The translations under genes were made by a program, and so were the position numbers. Under the pieces are notes generated by a model that did not search any database, was not told the DNA's origin, and saw nothing but the letters and a program-made list of their open reading frames with translations. A stretch of DNA of 52,156 nucleotides from a virus: IMG/VR virus record IMGVR_UViG_3300005367_000002, positions 1 to 52,156 of that record, one strand, 5' to 3'. Of this stretch, positions 41,724 to 50,068 are shown piece after piece (within the stretch, counting starts at the first letter, position 1; each line of letters opens with the position of its first letter).

Positions 41724-43118
41724 TCAAAGCGACGATCCCCAGCCCTTGTGCCCGGCCTTCTGCATCTCGCGCTTGATGATCGCGTCGCGCTGGGCTCCGT
41801 CGAGCGGCAGCCCGTCGTCGTCGACCGCGGGGCCGCGCGCGGCGATGCGCTTGCCCACTGGGGCGGCGGGCTTGGCGGGCGCCTTGGCGGCTGGCTTGGC
41901 CGATCCGACCGGCGGCGGGACGACCACGGACGGCTTGGCGGAGGCCTTCGAGCCGCGCGGCGGGAGCTCAAGCCCCACGGCACGGAACTTCGGCGCCTCC
42001 TGCTCTCGGGCGAGATCCTCGGCGGCGTCGGCGGCCTTCGCCAGGTACGCGGCGTGCTCGCCCGGCTTGAACCCGGCCTGCTCCCACATCATCAGCGCCG
42101 ACTCGCGGATGGCCTCGAGGCGCCCTGGGATGGCCCTGGACAGGGGGATGTCCAACTCCTGGCTCTCGGTGAGCTCCTTGGCGAACAGTTGCGCGTAGGA
42201 CTCGACACCGATCGCGTACTTCACGAAGTCCATCTCGGCGCCCTCTTTGCGGCCGGCGGCAACCCATTTTTCGGCGGCGCGGGCATAAATCTTGTCGAAG
42301 TGCGGCGAGAGGCCGGCGGCGGCAACGGCGTCGCGGATCATCTGCTGGCCGCGGTACTGGCGAAGCTCGGCCTCGACGGCGGCCACCCGGTCGTCCGCCT
42401 CGGGCTTCTTCGGCTCCGGGCGCACCTCAGGGAGCGTCACCTTGCCGGTAAGGGCCAGCTCGAGCAACTCCTCCTTGGTCTCGATGCCAAGGAACTTCAG
42501 CCGCTCGGCGAGGTCGGCCCCCTTGAGCTTCTCGACCGCGGCGGCGGCTTCCTGCTTCGCCATGGCCGCTTCCCTGGTCGCCTGGTCGGCCGCCTGGCGC
42601 GCGCGCTGGACCTCGTCCACGAGCGTGCGGTTGCGGGCCTGGTACTTCAGCGCGTCCAGCATCTCCCTGCGCTGGGCGGCGCGTGGCTTTTCTGGCGCGG
42701 CGGCCGCCTCCGGCTTGTCGGCGTCGGCTTTGGCTTCGGCCGCCTCTTCGCCGCCGGGGGAGGTCGCCTCCTCGTCGTCCGCGTCGCCGGCCTTGTCGGC
42801 CTTGGCCGGGTCGTCGCCGGTGATGTCCTCGGGCTTGGCGTTCGGCTCCTCCTCGATGACGACGTCACCGGCCTTCGAGCCGTTGTCGGTTGGGCCGCCG
42901 GCAACCACCACGTCGCCCACGTCGATGGCGCCGAACGCGTCGGCCTCGCGCGGCTCGTAGGCGATCTCCTTGACCGAGTCGGTGAAGCCGGGGGGCGCGG
43001 CGGTCAGCTTCTGCTTCGCGGCTGGCGCAGCTGGCCTCACCGTCTCCACAGCGTTCGCACGGTCGGCCATGACGGTCTGCGTGATGCTGTCGGACATCGA
43101 CCGGGCTCCTTTGCTCAT
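41724..43118 (-). CDS. scaffold-like protein
   Basis: 464 residues, Ala/Glu/Lys-rich. Residues 60-140 are acidic and disordered; 150-250 a coiled coil (VDEVQRARQAADQATREAA); the rest helical with a basic Pro/Ala tail. Composition and place between portal and capsid match phage scaffolds. No protease domain is seen. Confidence 0.7.
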   Translation of the reverse strand: MSKGARSMSDSITQTVMADRANAVETVRPAAPAAKQKLTAAPPGFTDSVKEIAYEPREADAFGAIDVGDVVVAGGPTDNGSKAGDVVIEEEPNAKPEDITGDDPAKADKAGDADDEEATSPGGEEAAEAKADADKPEAAAAPEKPRAAQRREMLDALKYQARNRTLVDEVQRARQAADQATREAAMAKQEAAAAVEKLKGADLAERLKFLGIETKEELLELALTGKVTLPEVRPEPKKPEADDRVAAVEAELRQYRGQQMIRDAVAAAGLSPHFDKIYARAAEKWVAAGRKEGAEMDFVKYAIGVESYAQLFAKELTESQELDIPLSRAIPGRLEAIRESALMMWEQAGFKPGEHAAYLAKAADAAEDLAREQEAPKFRAVGLELPPRGSKASAKPSVVVPPPVGSAKPAAKAPAKPAAPVGKRIAARGPAVDDDGLPLDGAQRDAIIKREMQKAGHKGWGSSL

Positions 43119-43121
43119 TCG

Positions 43122-43370
43122 TCAGATCCTTTCGTGGTGTTCTCGGATGCGCCCAGGCGGGACGTACTCGTCAAGCTCGTCGTGCAGGACAGGCCACAGC
43201 ACATCTCCGAAAGAACAGCGCTGAAGTCGATGGCCGTCGCCACCGCAGAGGCCGCAGGTCCCCGGATACTCGCCGGCCGCCTCTTGCTCTGCGGCTTCAG
43301 GCTCCGTCAGATAGTTCTTCCCGCGCCATCCCAGGCCCGCGAACGGCCGGTGGGTCAGCGGGCCGCTCAT
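43122..43370 (-). CDS. zinc-ribbon-like protein
   Basis: 82 residues. CGLCGGDG (39-46) resembles half of a DnaJ-type site, with another Cys at 52. Coupled to the portal gene by ATGA. Function unknown. Confidence 0.6.
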   Translation of the reverse strand: MSGPLTHRPFAGLGWRGKNYLTEPEAAEQEAAGEYPGTCGLCGGDGHRLQRCSFGDVLWPVLHDELDEYVPPGRIREHHERI

Positions 43371-45403
43371 TGCACCATCCCCGGCACGGGCGGCCCACCT
43401 GGTCCACCTGGAACCGGCGGCAGGGCTGGTCCGGGTGGCGCCTGAGGCGGCTCACCGGTCGGCGTCGGACCCGCGGACGTCGGAGGCGCGATGCCAGGAA
43501 GCACCGGCGGCTGAAGCTGCGGACCGCCTCCACCGGGGCCACCGGGCGCGGGCGGTCCGGCAGGTGGCGCGGCAGGCTGCGGCTTCGTTGCGTTCAGCAG
43601 CCGCCGCAACATGTTCATGGCCTCCTCGCTGTACGCGTCGTCGAGGAGCGCCAGGAAGTACCGCGCTCGCGCGTAGGTGAACAGCGCCTCTTTGTTCATG
43701 TACTCGTCGGGCGTCTCATAGTGCTCGTCCTCGAGGATGTCGTCGACGATCTTCTCCTGAAGCATCTGCTCGGACAGGATGAGGTCGGTGATGGGCGAGA
43801 TGTCCGGCACGTTCAGCGCCGACATGGCCTGTTCGCGCGTCAGCCACCCCTCTTTGATCAGGTCGGCCGCCTTCTGGAACTGGCCCGAGAGCGACTGCCC
43901 GAACAGCGACGACGGAAGCACGCGGATCTCGTACTCGCCGGTCAGGTCCTCAAAGACCATTTCCTTCCACACGCCGCGGGAGATGGCACGCCACTTCGGC
44001 TTGGCGTCGGGGTTCTTCTTCGCGTGGTCGCGGGTCAGCCGCCACCACCACTTCGCGGTCTCGACCCGGTCCGTCTCCCAGTTCTGAGACGGGAGCGCGA
44101 GCCGGTCGGCCTGAAGCTCGGTGTCCTCGCGGATGGCCACGGCCGCCGTCACTCCCGCGCGCCCCTGCCCGCGCATCGTATTCGGGGACAGGCCGATGGT
44201 GTCGGACATCTGCCCTTCGAGCTCGTGCGTGTACTGGTACGCCTCTGGGTGGAGCGCTGGCGGCGTCTCGACCGTCGCAGCGGTGTTCACGTACTCATCC
44301 ACCGCGACGTAGGCGTTGTTCAGGCCCGTCGGCGCATTCTCGCCCTTCTTCGTGTGGATGATCTTAGTCGCGCTCTGGTGGTGTGCCTCGCGCAAGGTGA
44401 TTTGCTGCTCGTTCAACTCGACCTGAGCCGCCCTGGTCAGCGACACGACACTGTGCCCGCTCACGCCGACATGCTTCTCGTCGAAGACGCCCGTGATGAA
44501 CGGGATACCGTCGTAGTGCCAATCCTCGTCCGTGTGCAGCTTGTTGCCGACCACGATGACGTGCCTGCCGTTCGGGCCGCGCTGGTAGGCGTCGATCACG
44601 CGAACCTTCTGTAAGGCGTTGCTCGCGCCGATGGCCCCGGCCATCAGGCTCCCGTTGCTCGACGACTGGCCGGCAAGCTCCTCGGGATCCACGCCGAGCA
44701 TCGCGGCAGCGGCTACGGTGGGAATGCGACGGACGTGGTAGCGGCACTCCGGGTCGCCGAGCTTGCCATCTTCCTTGTCCCACAGCTGCTCCCACGGCGG
44801 AAAGCGGGCCAGTTTCGTGTCGCCGTCCTCGACGTAGACCTTCATCCAGCCGAGGTCACACGTGAGCTGGTCGCGCATCTTCAGCGACGCCTCTTTCTGG
44901 TAGCCGACGTGGTCAGCCCAAGCGTCGGACAGCTCGGTCATGTACCTGCTGGCGCGCTTGGCTTTGCCGTTGCCGCTGGACGGGACGAACTGCGCGCGCG
45001 GTCGGAACGAGCAGATTCGGTTCCGAACGGTGCCGACGAGCTGATACGCCTTGTTGAAGATTTGGCCGTTCCCCTCGCGGGCGTCGATGCGTGCGAACAC
45101 CTCGGACGCGGCGTCTAGATCGGTCACGCGGTCGCCTGTGTACAGTTCGAGGTCGTAGGCCATCCACTCGCGGCGATTCTTCTCGTCCTGCGACTGCTCG
45201 ATTTCGTCGACGGTTCGGTTGAGCTTTTGCACGAGATCAACCGCGTCTAGGTCGCCGGCTTCGTTCTCCTCGGCGTTCGGCGCCTCGCACCAACGCGGGC
45301 CGCTCCCGGTGCGCTGCATGCGCTCTTCGGGCTGGTCGGTGTCGGTGACTTCGGCTTCGGAGTTCTCGGTGGGGTCGGTAGGGTCGGTGGTCTCGTCGCT
45401 CAT
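43367..45403 (-). CDS. portal protein
   Basis: 678 residues, in the range of short-tailed phage portals. Acidic N-terminus, then EWMAYDLELYTGDRVTD, a long central domain (FPPWEQLWDKEDGK, RVIDAYQRGP, GIPFITGVFDEKHVG) and the stem-type helix before a Pro/Gly-rich tail of about 90 residues. It forms the dodecameric DNA gate, and lies directly downstream of TerL. The very long Pro-rich tail is unusual. Confidence 0.85.
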   Translation of the reverse strand: MSDETTDPTDPTENSEAEVTDTDQPEERMQRTGSGPRWCEAPNAEENEAGDLDAVDLVQKLNRTVDEIEQSQDEKNRREWMAYDLELYTGDRVTDLDAASEVFARIDAREGNGQIFNKAYQLVGTVRNRICSFRPRAQFVPSSGNGKAKRASRYMTELSDAWADHVGYQKEASLKMRDQLTCDLGWMKVYVEDGDTKLARFPPWEQLWDKEDGKLGDPECRYHVRRIPTVAAAAMLGVDPEELAGQSSSNGSLMAGAIGASNALQKVRVIDAYQRGPNGRHVIVVGNKLHTDEDWHYDGIPFITGVFDEKHVGVSGHSVVSLTRAAQVELNEQQITLREAHHQSATKIIHTKKGENAPTGLNNAYVAVDEYVNTAATVETPPALHPEAYQYTHELEGQMSDTIGLSPNTMRGQGRAGVTAAVAIREDTELQADRLALPSQNWETDRVETAKWWWRLTRDHAKKNPDAKPKWRAISRGVWKEMVFEDLTGEYEIRVLPSSLFGQSLSGQFQKAADLIKEGWLTREQAMSALNVPDISPITDLILSEQMLQEKIVDDILEDEHYETPDEYMNKEALFTYARARYFLALLDDAYSEEAMNMLRRLLNATKPQPAAPPAGPPAPGGPGGGGPQLQPPVLPGIAPPTSAGPTPTGEPPQAPPGPALPPVPGGPGGPPVPGMVQ

Positions 45404-45594
45404 GATTGCTTGTCCCTTGCCTTACGCTGCTCACGGAGACACCTTGAGCAGAAGCCTCGCGCAGCGTCAGCTTCGTCCCCGCAGTGCCGAAGCGACGTGC
45501 CGTTGAAATAGCCGCCGCAGACGCCCGGAAAGTAGCGGCGGATTTCGGTCTTCAGACCGCGCCAGATCACCGCTGTATCAATCACAACCCTCAT
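45400..45594 (-). CDS. small Cys/His protein
   Basis: 64 residues from ATG 45594 (ATGA). C26, C40, H39 and CSRC at 52-55 may bind zinc. Coupled to the portal gene. No family. Confidence 0.55.
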   Translation of the reverse strand: MRVVIDTAVIWRGLKTEIRRYFPGVCGGYFNGTSLRHCGDEADAARGFCSRCLREQRKARDKQS

Positions 45595-45833
45595 GGCCGC
45601 ACGATCCTGCTTTCCTCGATCTCCGTGCCGTCGTCGCTCTGCATCGCCCGCACGAACGCCGTCGCCTGTCGAGTCGCCGCGCAGTGGACGCAGTTGCCGT
45701 GGGCGTTGGCGCGCGATGGGCTGTGACCGCGAACGTCGGCGGCGGCGCGGATGAGGCGCGACATCATGTCGACTAGTTCGCGCTCGGTGGAGTCTTGGTC
45801 GGCGTCGTCTGGCTTGGTTGCTGGGTCGGTCAC
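45591..45833 (-). CDS. hypothetical protein
   Basis: 80 residues with CVHC at 48-51 and a helical N-terminal part. One Cys pair plus His residues may make a small metal site. Function unknown. Confidence 0.6.
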   Translation of the reverse strand: MTDPATKPDDADQDSTERELVDMMSRLIRAAADVRGHSPSRANAHGNCVHCAATRQATAFVRAMQSDDGTEIEESRIVRP

Positions 45834-46180
45834 GGCTGCGCCTCCACTTCATCGGTGCCAAGGGCACACAGTTCGGCCTCACGCCACAGTTCACGGCAGA
45901 CTTCCTCGGCGCTCTTCGACGGGACAGTAATCGCCGAGGCCATGCCAAAGAGCCACCCTGTCTCATCTTGCTCGCGGCGCCACATTCGCCTAACGAAGCC
46001 AGCCACTCCGTGGACGGGCATGCCGTCCGGCCCGAGGTAGATACGGGAGAAATCCGCCGCCGATCCGGCTCCAGGCAGCGCCTCCATGGTGATGAAATAC
46101 TCGCCAGGAAATGCGTTCTCACACCCTGGAGTGGCACACGGCGAGCGCCCAAACGACAGCTTCCGATGATTGCACGTCAA
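45830..46180 (-). CDS. hypothetical protein with TTG start
   Basis: 116 residues. The TTG at 46180 overlaps the TerL TGA (TTGA) and is preferred to far-upstream starts that would lie inside TerL. CNH near the start and CATPGC at 15-20 suggest zinc binding; the rest is mixed helix and strand. Confidence 0.6.
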   Translation of the reverse strand: MTCNHRKLSFGRSPCATPGCENAFPGEYFITMEALPGAGSAADFSRIYLGPDGMPVHGVAGFVRRMWRREQDETGWLFGMASAITVPSKSAEEVCRELWREAELCALGTDEVEAQP

Positions 46181-47583
46181 GAGAACGCCTCCCTTCGGGC
46201 CTTCGCCGCTCGCGCCCGCATGATTCCGCCCTGCTGCTGCTCTCGCTGCATTCGCTCCATGGCCACCTCGTAGGGCGTCTTGACCACCGGCGGCGGCGCA
46301 TCCCCTGGCAACTCGCGCAGCATGTCCCGCGCGTACCGCCACGGGTACAGCCAGGCGTCGCCGGGATCCGAGTGTGCGGCGTCGCTGGCCAGCTTACCCG
46401 GCTTCTTCCAGCGCAGCCGCGTGGCCTCCTTGACCATCAGCGCGGCCAGTTGCGGGTCGACGTAGGTCTTGCCGGCTCTGAGGTCGTCGTTCAAGAGCTG
46501 GATGAACTCGACCTTTCTGGTCTTCTCAGCCATCACCCACTGAATCTCGGGCGCGTCAACGGCGAACGTCTCGATGGTCTTCCGCGTGGCGTGGCCGGCC
46601 GGGTCGAACACCACTGGCCCCGGTCGCTCAGCTTGCAGCGCGCGGAGCCTCGCGAAGAGCTGGTGATTGGTCTGCTGGCTGGTGGCTTCCATGTGCGTCA
46701 GGTGCGAGACGGAGCGGTCGGGCGAGATGGACATCCGCGAAATGGCATCGGCGTCGTTCCAGCCGAGGTCCAGGCCGTAGACGTGCGAGAACGCCTTGCC
46801 ATCCCACGGGCACAGCGCGGGAGGCGGGATGTAGTAGACCAGAGCGTCCGGGTCGACGATCCACTGACCGAGCCACTCGCGCTTGTACGTGATGGAGTCG
46901 GGCGTGAGGTGGTATCGCTGGCGGGCCTCTGCGAGCGGGTCGCGGCCAGCAAAGAACGGGTTCTGCGCGCACGTCCAATGATGCTGGTTGCTCCACCCTT
47001 CGAGAGCGTGGCAGGCGTCGAAGAACGGGCCGGAAGCAGCGGGTCCGGGTGTCCCGATGAGTACGAGTTGGCCGTTGTAGTCGAGCAGGGCGGGGCTGAG
47101 GACGTCGGACAGGAAGTAGGAGAACCAGTCAGGCCCCAGCTGCGATTCATCGACGATGGCGAGGTCGAAGTGCCGGCCACGCGCGCGCTCCACGTCCTTC
47201 TGTTGGTAGAAGCCGAAGATTTCGAACCGGCACGCGCCGCTCGTGAAAGCGAGCTCGGACTTGTGGGCCTCGAGGCCGAGTCGGTGGCGGTGGTTGTGCT
47301 TGAGCAGGTCGTCCCAGACGATCCCGAAGCCCTGGTCATCGGTGGGGGCGAAGTAGGCGACGCGGGCACCTGGGCGCGCGCCGAAGCAGCGCAGGGCCTT
47401 CCCCAGGATGCTCGTAGTCTTCCCGGCGCGCCTGCCAGGGTGAGCGGCAATCTGCGGCGAGTCGTCCTCGCACAGCGCCAGCTGTTCGGGGCCGAGGATG
47501 CGGCGAAAGCGCTCGTATGCGCTGCGCGGCGACTGGAGGCCGGCGAGCTGGGACGCGAGGCGCTTGTATTCGTCGCTCGGCAC
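46177..47583 (-). CDS. terL: terminase large subunit
   Basis: 468 residues. ATPase domain with Walker A at 50-57 (GRRAGKTT), Walker B at 141-148 (LAIVDESQ) and motif III LIGTPG at 175-180. The nuclease domain has acidic residues in YGLDLGWND, VVFDPAGH and SDPGDAWLY. It packages and cuts phage DNA through the portal. No small subunit was identified next to it. GTG start at 47583. Confidence 0.92.
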   Translation of the reverse strand: MPSDEYKRLASQLAGLQSPRSAYERFRRILGPEQLALCEDDSPQIAAHPGRRAGKTTSILGKALRCFGARPGARVAYFAPTDDQGFGIVWDDLLKHNHRHRLGLEAHKSELAFTSGACRFEIFGFYQQKDVERARGRHFDLAIVDESQLGPDWFSYFLSDVLSPALLDYNGQLVLIGTPGPAASGPFFDACHALEGWSNQHHWTCAQNPFFAGRDPLAEARQRYHLTPDSITYKREWLGQWIVDPDALVYYIPPPALCPWDGKAFSHVYGLDLGWNDADAISRMSISPDRSVSHLTHMEATSQQTNHQLFARLRALQAERPGPVVFDPAGHATRKTIETFAVDAPEIQWVMAEKTRKVEFIQLLNDDLRAGKTYVDPQLAALMVKEATRLRWKKPGKLASDAAHSDPGDAWLYPWRYARDMLRELPGDAPPPVVKTPYEVAMERMQREQQQGGIMRARAAKARREAFS

Positions 47584-47584
47584 A

Positions 47585-47785
47585 CTATCCGGCGACCTCC
47601 TCAGGCGGGGGCGGTTCGATCACTGTCTGCTGGCGAGAGCCGTCGCAGGCTGGGCACACGACCGGGTGCTTGATCCATGTCACGCCGTCAATCCAGAAGT
47701 TGACGCCTGAGCCACTACAGGACAGGCACGGCACTCGACTCCCGACCGTCACACGTGGCTGAAAGGCACGTTCTTCGTCGGTCAC
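47585..47785 (-). CDS. DnaJ-like zinc-finger protein
   Basis: 66 residues. CLSCSGSG (20-27) and CPACDGS (44-50) match paired CxxCxGxG. Lies between TerL and the GNAT gene. Same class as 14849-15229. Confidence 0.65.
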   Translation of the reverse strand: MTDEERAFQPRVTVGSRVPCLSCSGSGVNFWIDGVTWIKHPVVCPACDGSRQQTVIEPPPPEEVAG

Positions 47786-48450
47786 TCGTCCACCTCCACG
47801 CTGCCGGCGCCCGACAGCAAGTCGTCATCCACGGCCGTCCGCCCGAGCGATAACCGCTCGACCTGCGCCCGGTCCCGCTTCCACTTCGACAGGTCGACTT
47901 CCTCGATCCGGACCGTCGGGATGCCGTGGCACTTCACCCAGCGCCCCCAGCAAGCCGTCTCGGCCAGCACCTTGAGCGGCAGGTCCACGCCGGCCGCCTC
48001 GAGCAGCCGCAGGCCGATGCCGGCGCCGCGGAACTGCTTCTTGACGTACAGCATGCCCAGCACGTCGAACTGGTCCCACAGCGCGAACCCGAGAATCACG
48101 CGCGTCCCCTCGTGAGAAGCCGTGGCCAGCAACGTGCGTCCGTCGTTGATCATCTCGGCCACGCGCGGTCCGAAGATGTGGACCCACTCTGTCCAGCGCA
48201 CCGGGCGCGTGTAGTCGCGGTGCGGCCAGCGGGTCTTGGCCGTGGCCTCGAACACGAAGGCGGTCTCGCTGCGGAGCTCGGGCGGCTGCACGTCGACAGT
48301 GAGGCCCGAAGCCAGGAGGCGCCGCGCCCCCTCGGTGCGCATGTGTTCGACCTGGCCGGCCAGGATGGCGTCGCGCTCGGCGGTGGCGCCTGGGCGGCGA
48401 ACCTTCGCGAAGGAGGCGAGCGTTGGGACGAGGTCGGGCGTCGCGGTCAC
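47782..48450 (-). CDS. GNAT-family acetyltransferase
   Basis: 222 residues. LGMLYVKKQFRGAGIGLRLLEAA (near residues 130-152) is motif A with the acetyl-CoA loop QFRGAGIG. N- and C-terminal extensions of about 70 residues are unassigned. Phage GNATs placed before terminase may modify host or virion proteins; the target is unknown. Confidence 0.8.
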   Translation of the reverse strand: MTATPDLVPTLASFAKVRRPGATAERDAILAGQVEHMRTEGARRLLASGLTVDVQPPELRSETAFVFEATAKTRWPHRDYTRPVRWTEWVHIFGPRVAEMINDGRTLLATASHEGTRVILGFALWDQFDVLGMLYVKKQFRGAGIGLRLLEAAGVDLPLKVLAETACWGRWVKCHGIPTVRIEEVDLSKWKRDRAQVERLSLGRTAVDDDLLSGAGSVEVDE

Positions 48451-48809
48451 GGTTTCAGCCTCGCGAGCCTTGCGACCACATCAGCAGACGTGTGGCCGTC
48501 GAATTCGGGCGCGCGCTCGCGGTGCTCGAATCCCGCGGCGTTGCACTCCGGCCAGAACGGCGACTGCGGCAGGTGATACGTGAGCTGCTCGCCAGGGTCC
48601 GTCCAGATGCCGAGCACGAACCACCCCGGCATGTCAGTTCCGTCGCTGTGGGCGCGGCTGAACCAGACGCGGTGACCTGCCACCTTGGCGAACCGACACA
48701 GGGTCATGTACAGGCGGCACCGGTGGTCGTACAGCTCGCCGAACGTGTGGTAACCGTCGGAGACGTCGACGCCATCGTCACACTTGATGGTCACGGTCCG
48801 CCTGCTCAT
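48447..48809 (-). CDS. hypothetical protein
   Basis: 120 residues, beta-rich with many Trp, His and Tyr and several Cys. ATG 48809 overlaps the previous TGA. No family. Confidence 0.6.
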   Translation of the reverse strand: MSRRTVTIKCDDGVDVSDGYHTFGELYDHRCRLYMTLCRFAKVAGHRVWFSRAHSDGTDMPGWFVLGIWTDPGEQLTYHLPQSPFWPECNAAGFEHRERAPEFDGHTSADVVARLARLKP

Positions 48810-48889
48810 CGACGCGGCCTCAGGATCGTCAGCAGCAGCGCCACGACGCTCGCGCAGAACCCGAGCGCCCACACTCCGGTGCCGGTCAA
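48806..48889 (-). CDS. membrane micropeptide with TTG start
   Basis: 27 residues; TTG at 48889 overlaps the previous stop (TTGA). One hydrophobic helix (VWALGFCASVVALLLTIL). Confidence 0.45.
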   Translation of the reverse strand: MTGTGVWALGFCASVVALLLTILRPRR

Positions 48890-49020
48890 GCCGGGCTCCC
48901 GAACTCGCGGCGGCAGTAGCCGCACTTGATGACGACACCGCCGCCGAACACGGCTAGCTCGTCGCGAATCTCGCGGTGATGGCGCCAGTGAGCGAGGACA
49001 CGGCTGATGGCGCGAATCAC
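48886..49020 (-). CDS. small CxxC protein
   Basis: 44 residues from GTG 49020 (GTGA). CGYC near the end and several basic residues and His before it. Confidence 0.45.
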   Translation of the reverse strand: MIRAISRVLAHWRHHREIRDELAVFGGGVVIKCGYCRREFGSPA

Positions 49021-49097
49021 CGATGTCCTCCGGCGAACGCGAAGTACACCGAGAGGCCAACGGCAACAACGCAGATCGCGGCGGCAACGAGATTCAT
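49017..49097 (-). CDS. membrane micropeptide
   Basis: 26 residues, nearly all one hydrophobic helix, ending GGHR. ATG 49097 overlaps the previous TGA. Confidence 0.45.
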   Translation of the reverse strand: MNLVAAAICVVAVGLSVYFAFAGGHR

Positions 49098-49366
49098 GCC
49101 CCGCCTCCGCGTCGCCACACGTGGACACCGTCGACAAGGTCCCATGTCCCAGGGACGTGCATCGGGACGTCGTCCACAGACCACGGCTCCTGCGGCACGT
49201 GCGAGAACAACTCGGCCAACGGCTTCTCGGCCTCCTCGGCGGTTGGCATCGCCGCGTACTCGTCGAACTCGACCCCAATTGGCTGGCCGTCGCGGTTCAA
49301 GCATTCCGAGCCCGGGACTGTCGTCGCCAGGAAGCCCGAGCGTAACTTGACGATTCGTGGCTTCAC
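49094..49366 (-). CDS. hypothetical protein
   Basis: 90 residues from GTG 49366. Beta-like start (IVKLRSGFLATTV) and an acidic helix (PTAEEAEKPLAELF). No family. The longer frame to 49468 overlaps the preceding gene. Confidence 0.6.
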   Translation of the reverse strand: MKPRIVKLRSGFLATTVPGSECLNRDGQPIGVEFDEYAAMPTAEEAEKPLAELFSHVPQEPWSVDDVPMHVPGTWDLVDGVHVWRRGGGA

Positions 49367-49521
49367 GGTGTCGCCTCCTTGTCGCCAGCGGCCGCCTCGC
49401 GCGCGGCCCGCGCCTTCTTCCGCGCCCGGTACCGCGCCCACACGGAGCGCGTCTTGTCCCGTGGGCACGTCGGCAGGCAGCCGCGCTTCGGGTTCTGGCC
49501 GCAGTCAGCGCAGTTCGCCAC
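49363..49521 (-). CDS. small zinc-ribbon-like basic protein
   Basis: 52 residues from GTG 49521. CADC (4-7), C15 and C19 near the start and a basic helix (ARYRARKKARAAREA). Likely nucleic-acid binding. Confidence 0.55.
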   Translation of the reverse strand: MANCADCGQNPKRGCLPTCPRDKTRSVWARYRARKKARAAREAAAGDKEATP

Positions 49522-49523
49522 GG

Positions 49524-49694
49524 TCAGCGGTCCTCACCGAACACCGTCCGCTTCGGCTTCATGCGCTTCTCGGCGTACGCGATGGCCAAGATTTGGCCGC
49601 GCGACCGCGGCTTCGCCTTGCCCTTGTTGGCGGCGGTCAACTCGCGCACGTTGGCCGACCGTGCGCCGCGCGACTTGCCGGGCTTGAGCGGCAC
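49524..49694 (-). CDS. small basic DUF6496-like phage protein
   Basis: 56 residues from GTG 49694, 1 base after the preceding TAG. PLKPGKSRGARSANVREL and ILAIAYAEKR follow the common phage pattern of a KSR start and a QAxAIA helix. Function of the family is unknown. A reading to 49817 is Arg/Ser shadow. Confidence 0.65.
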   Translation of the reverse strand: MPLKPGKSRGARSANVRELTAANKGKAKPRSRGQILAIAYAEKRMKPKRTVFGEDR

Positions 49695-49695
49695 C

Positions 49696-49923
49696 CTAGA
49701 CCACCTTCCCGAGGTTCGCCCGCGGGCCGGCCTGTAACTCACGGAACGCACGGACCGCCGTGTCAGCGGCGTGCAAGGCTCGCTCGGCCCGAAGGGTGAG
49801 CGCCCAGCACGCCCCAAACGCCGCGTTCCAAATGGCCTGCTCTTGCTGGGTCAGTTCGACCCCAACCGCGGTCGTGACACTCGGCGTGGCGTAGGCGGTC
49901 ACGAACCCGTCGTCGTCTGCCAT
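49696..49923 (-). CDS. first gene of the late operon
   Basis: 75 residues, helical centre (QQEQAIWNAAFGACWALTLRAERAL). No ribosome site, but a promoter ends 6 nt before ATG 49923. It heads the chain leading to TerL and the head genes. No family; a role as small terminase is not supported by its size. Confidence 0.65.
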   Translation of the reverse strand: MADDDGFVTAYATPSVTTAVGVELTQQEQAIWNAAFGACWALTLRAERALHAADTAVRAFRELQAGPRANLGKVV

Positions 49924-49929
49924 TCAGTC

Positions 49930-49958
49930 ACGCTACGCGCAGATTTGGCACATGTCAA
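49930..49958 (-). promoter_or_regulatory. leaderless late promoter
   Basis: Minus strand TTGACA (49958-49953), 17 nt, TAGCGT (49935-49930), 6 nt, ATG 49923. CGCTACGCG at 49931-49939 overlaps the -10. Confidence 0.65.
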
Positions 49959-49980
49959 GGTGACTCGATTGACTTTCTGG

Positions 49981-50030
49981 CGCTATACGTGGGTCACGAC
50001 GACCCGCGGTGACAGATTGGCGCTATACGT
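49981..50030. promoter_or_regulatory. two CGCTATACGT sites in a divergent promoter region
   Basis: CGCTATACGT at 49981-49990 and 50021-50030, exactly 40 bp apart, within a longer shared TGGCGCTATACGT. They lie between the leftward and rightward promoters and match sites before the capsid gene. Confidence 0.6.
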
Positions 50031-50033
50031 TCC

Positions 50034-50062
50034 TAGACGGGGAGCGCGTAGCGGAGTACAAC
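50034..50062 (+). promoter_or_regulatory. leaderless promoter of the plus-strand gene at 50069
   Basis: TAGACG (50034-50039), 17 nt, TACAAC (50057-50062), 6 nt, ATG 50069. CGCGTAGCG lies in the spacer (50045-50053). Confidence 0.5.
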
Positions 50063-50068
50063 TGACGA

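Noticed and set aside
41748-43445. A 565-residue plus-strand frame
   Set aside because: It mirrors the scaffold gene; Leu/Gly/Arg-rich reading typical of the antisense of Ala/Glu codons, with no ribosome site.
46111-47673. A 520-residue plus-strand frame
   Set aside because: Antisense of TerL, which has clear ATPase and nuclease motifs.
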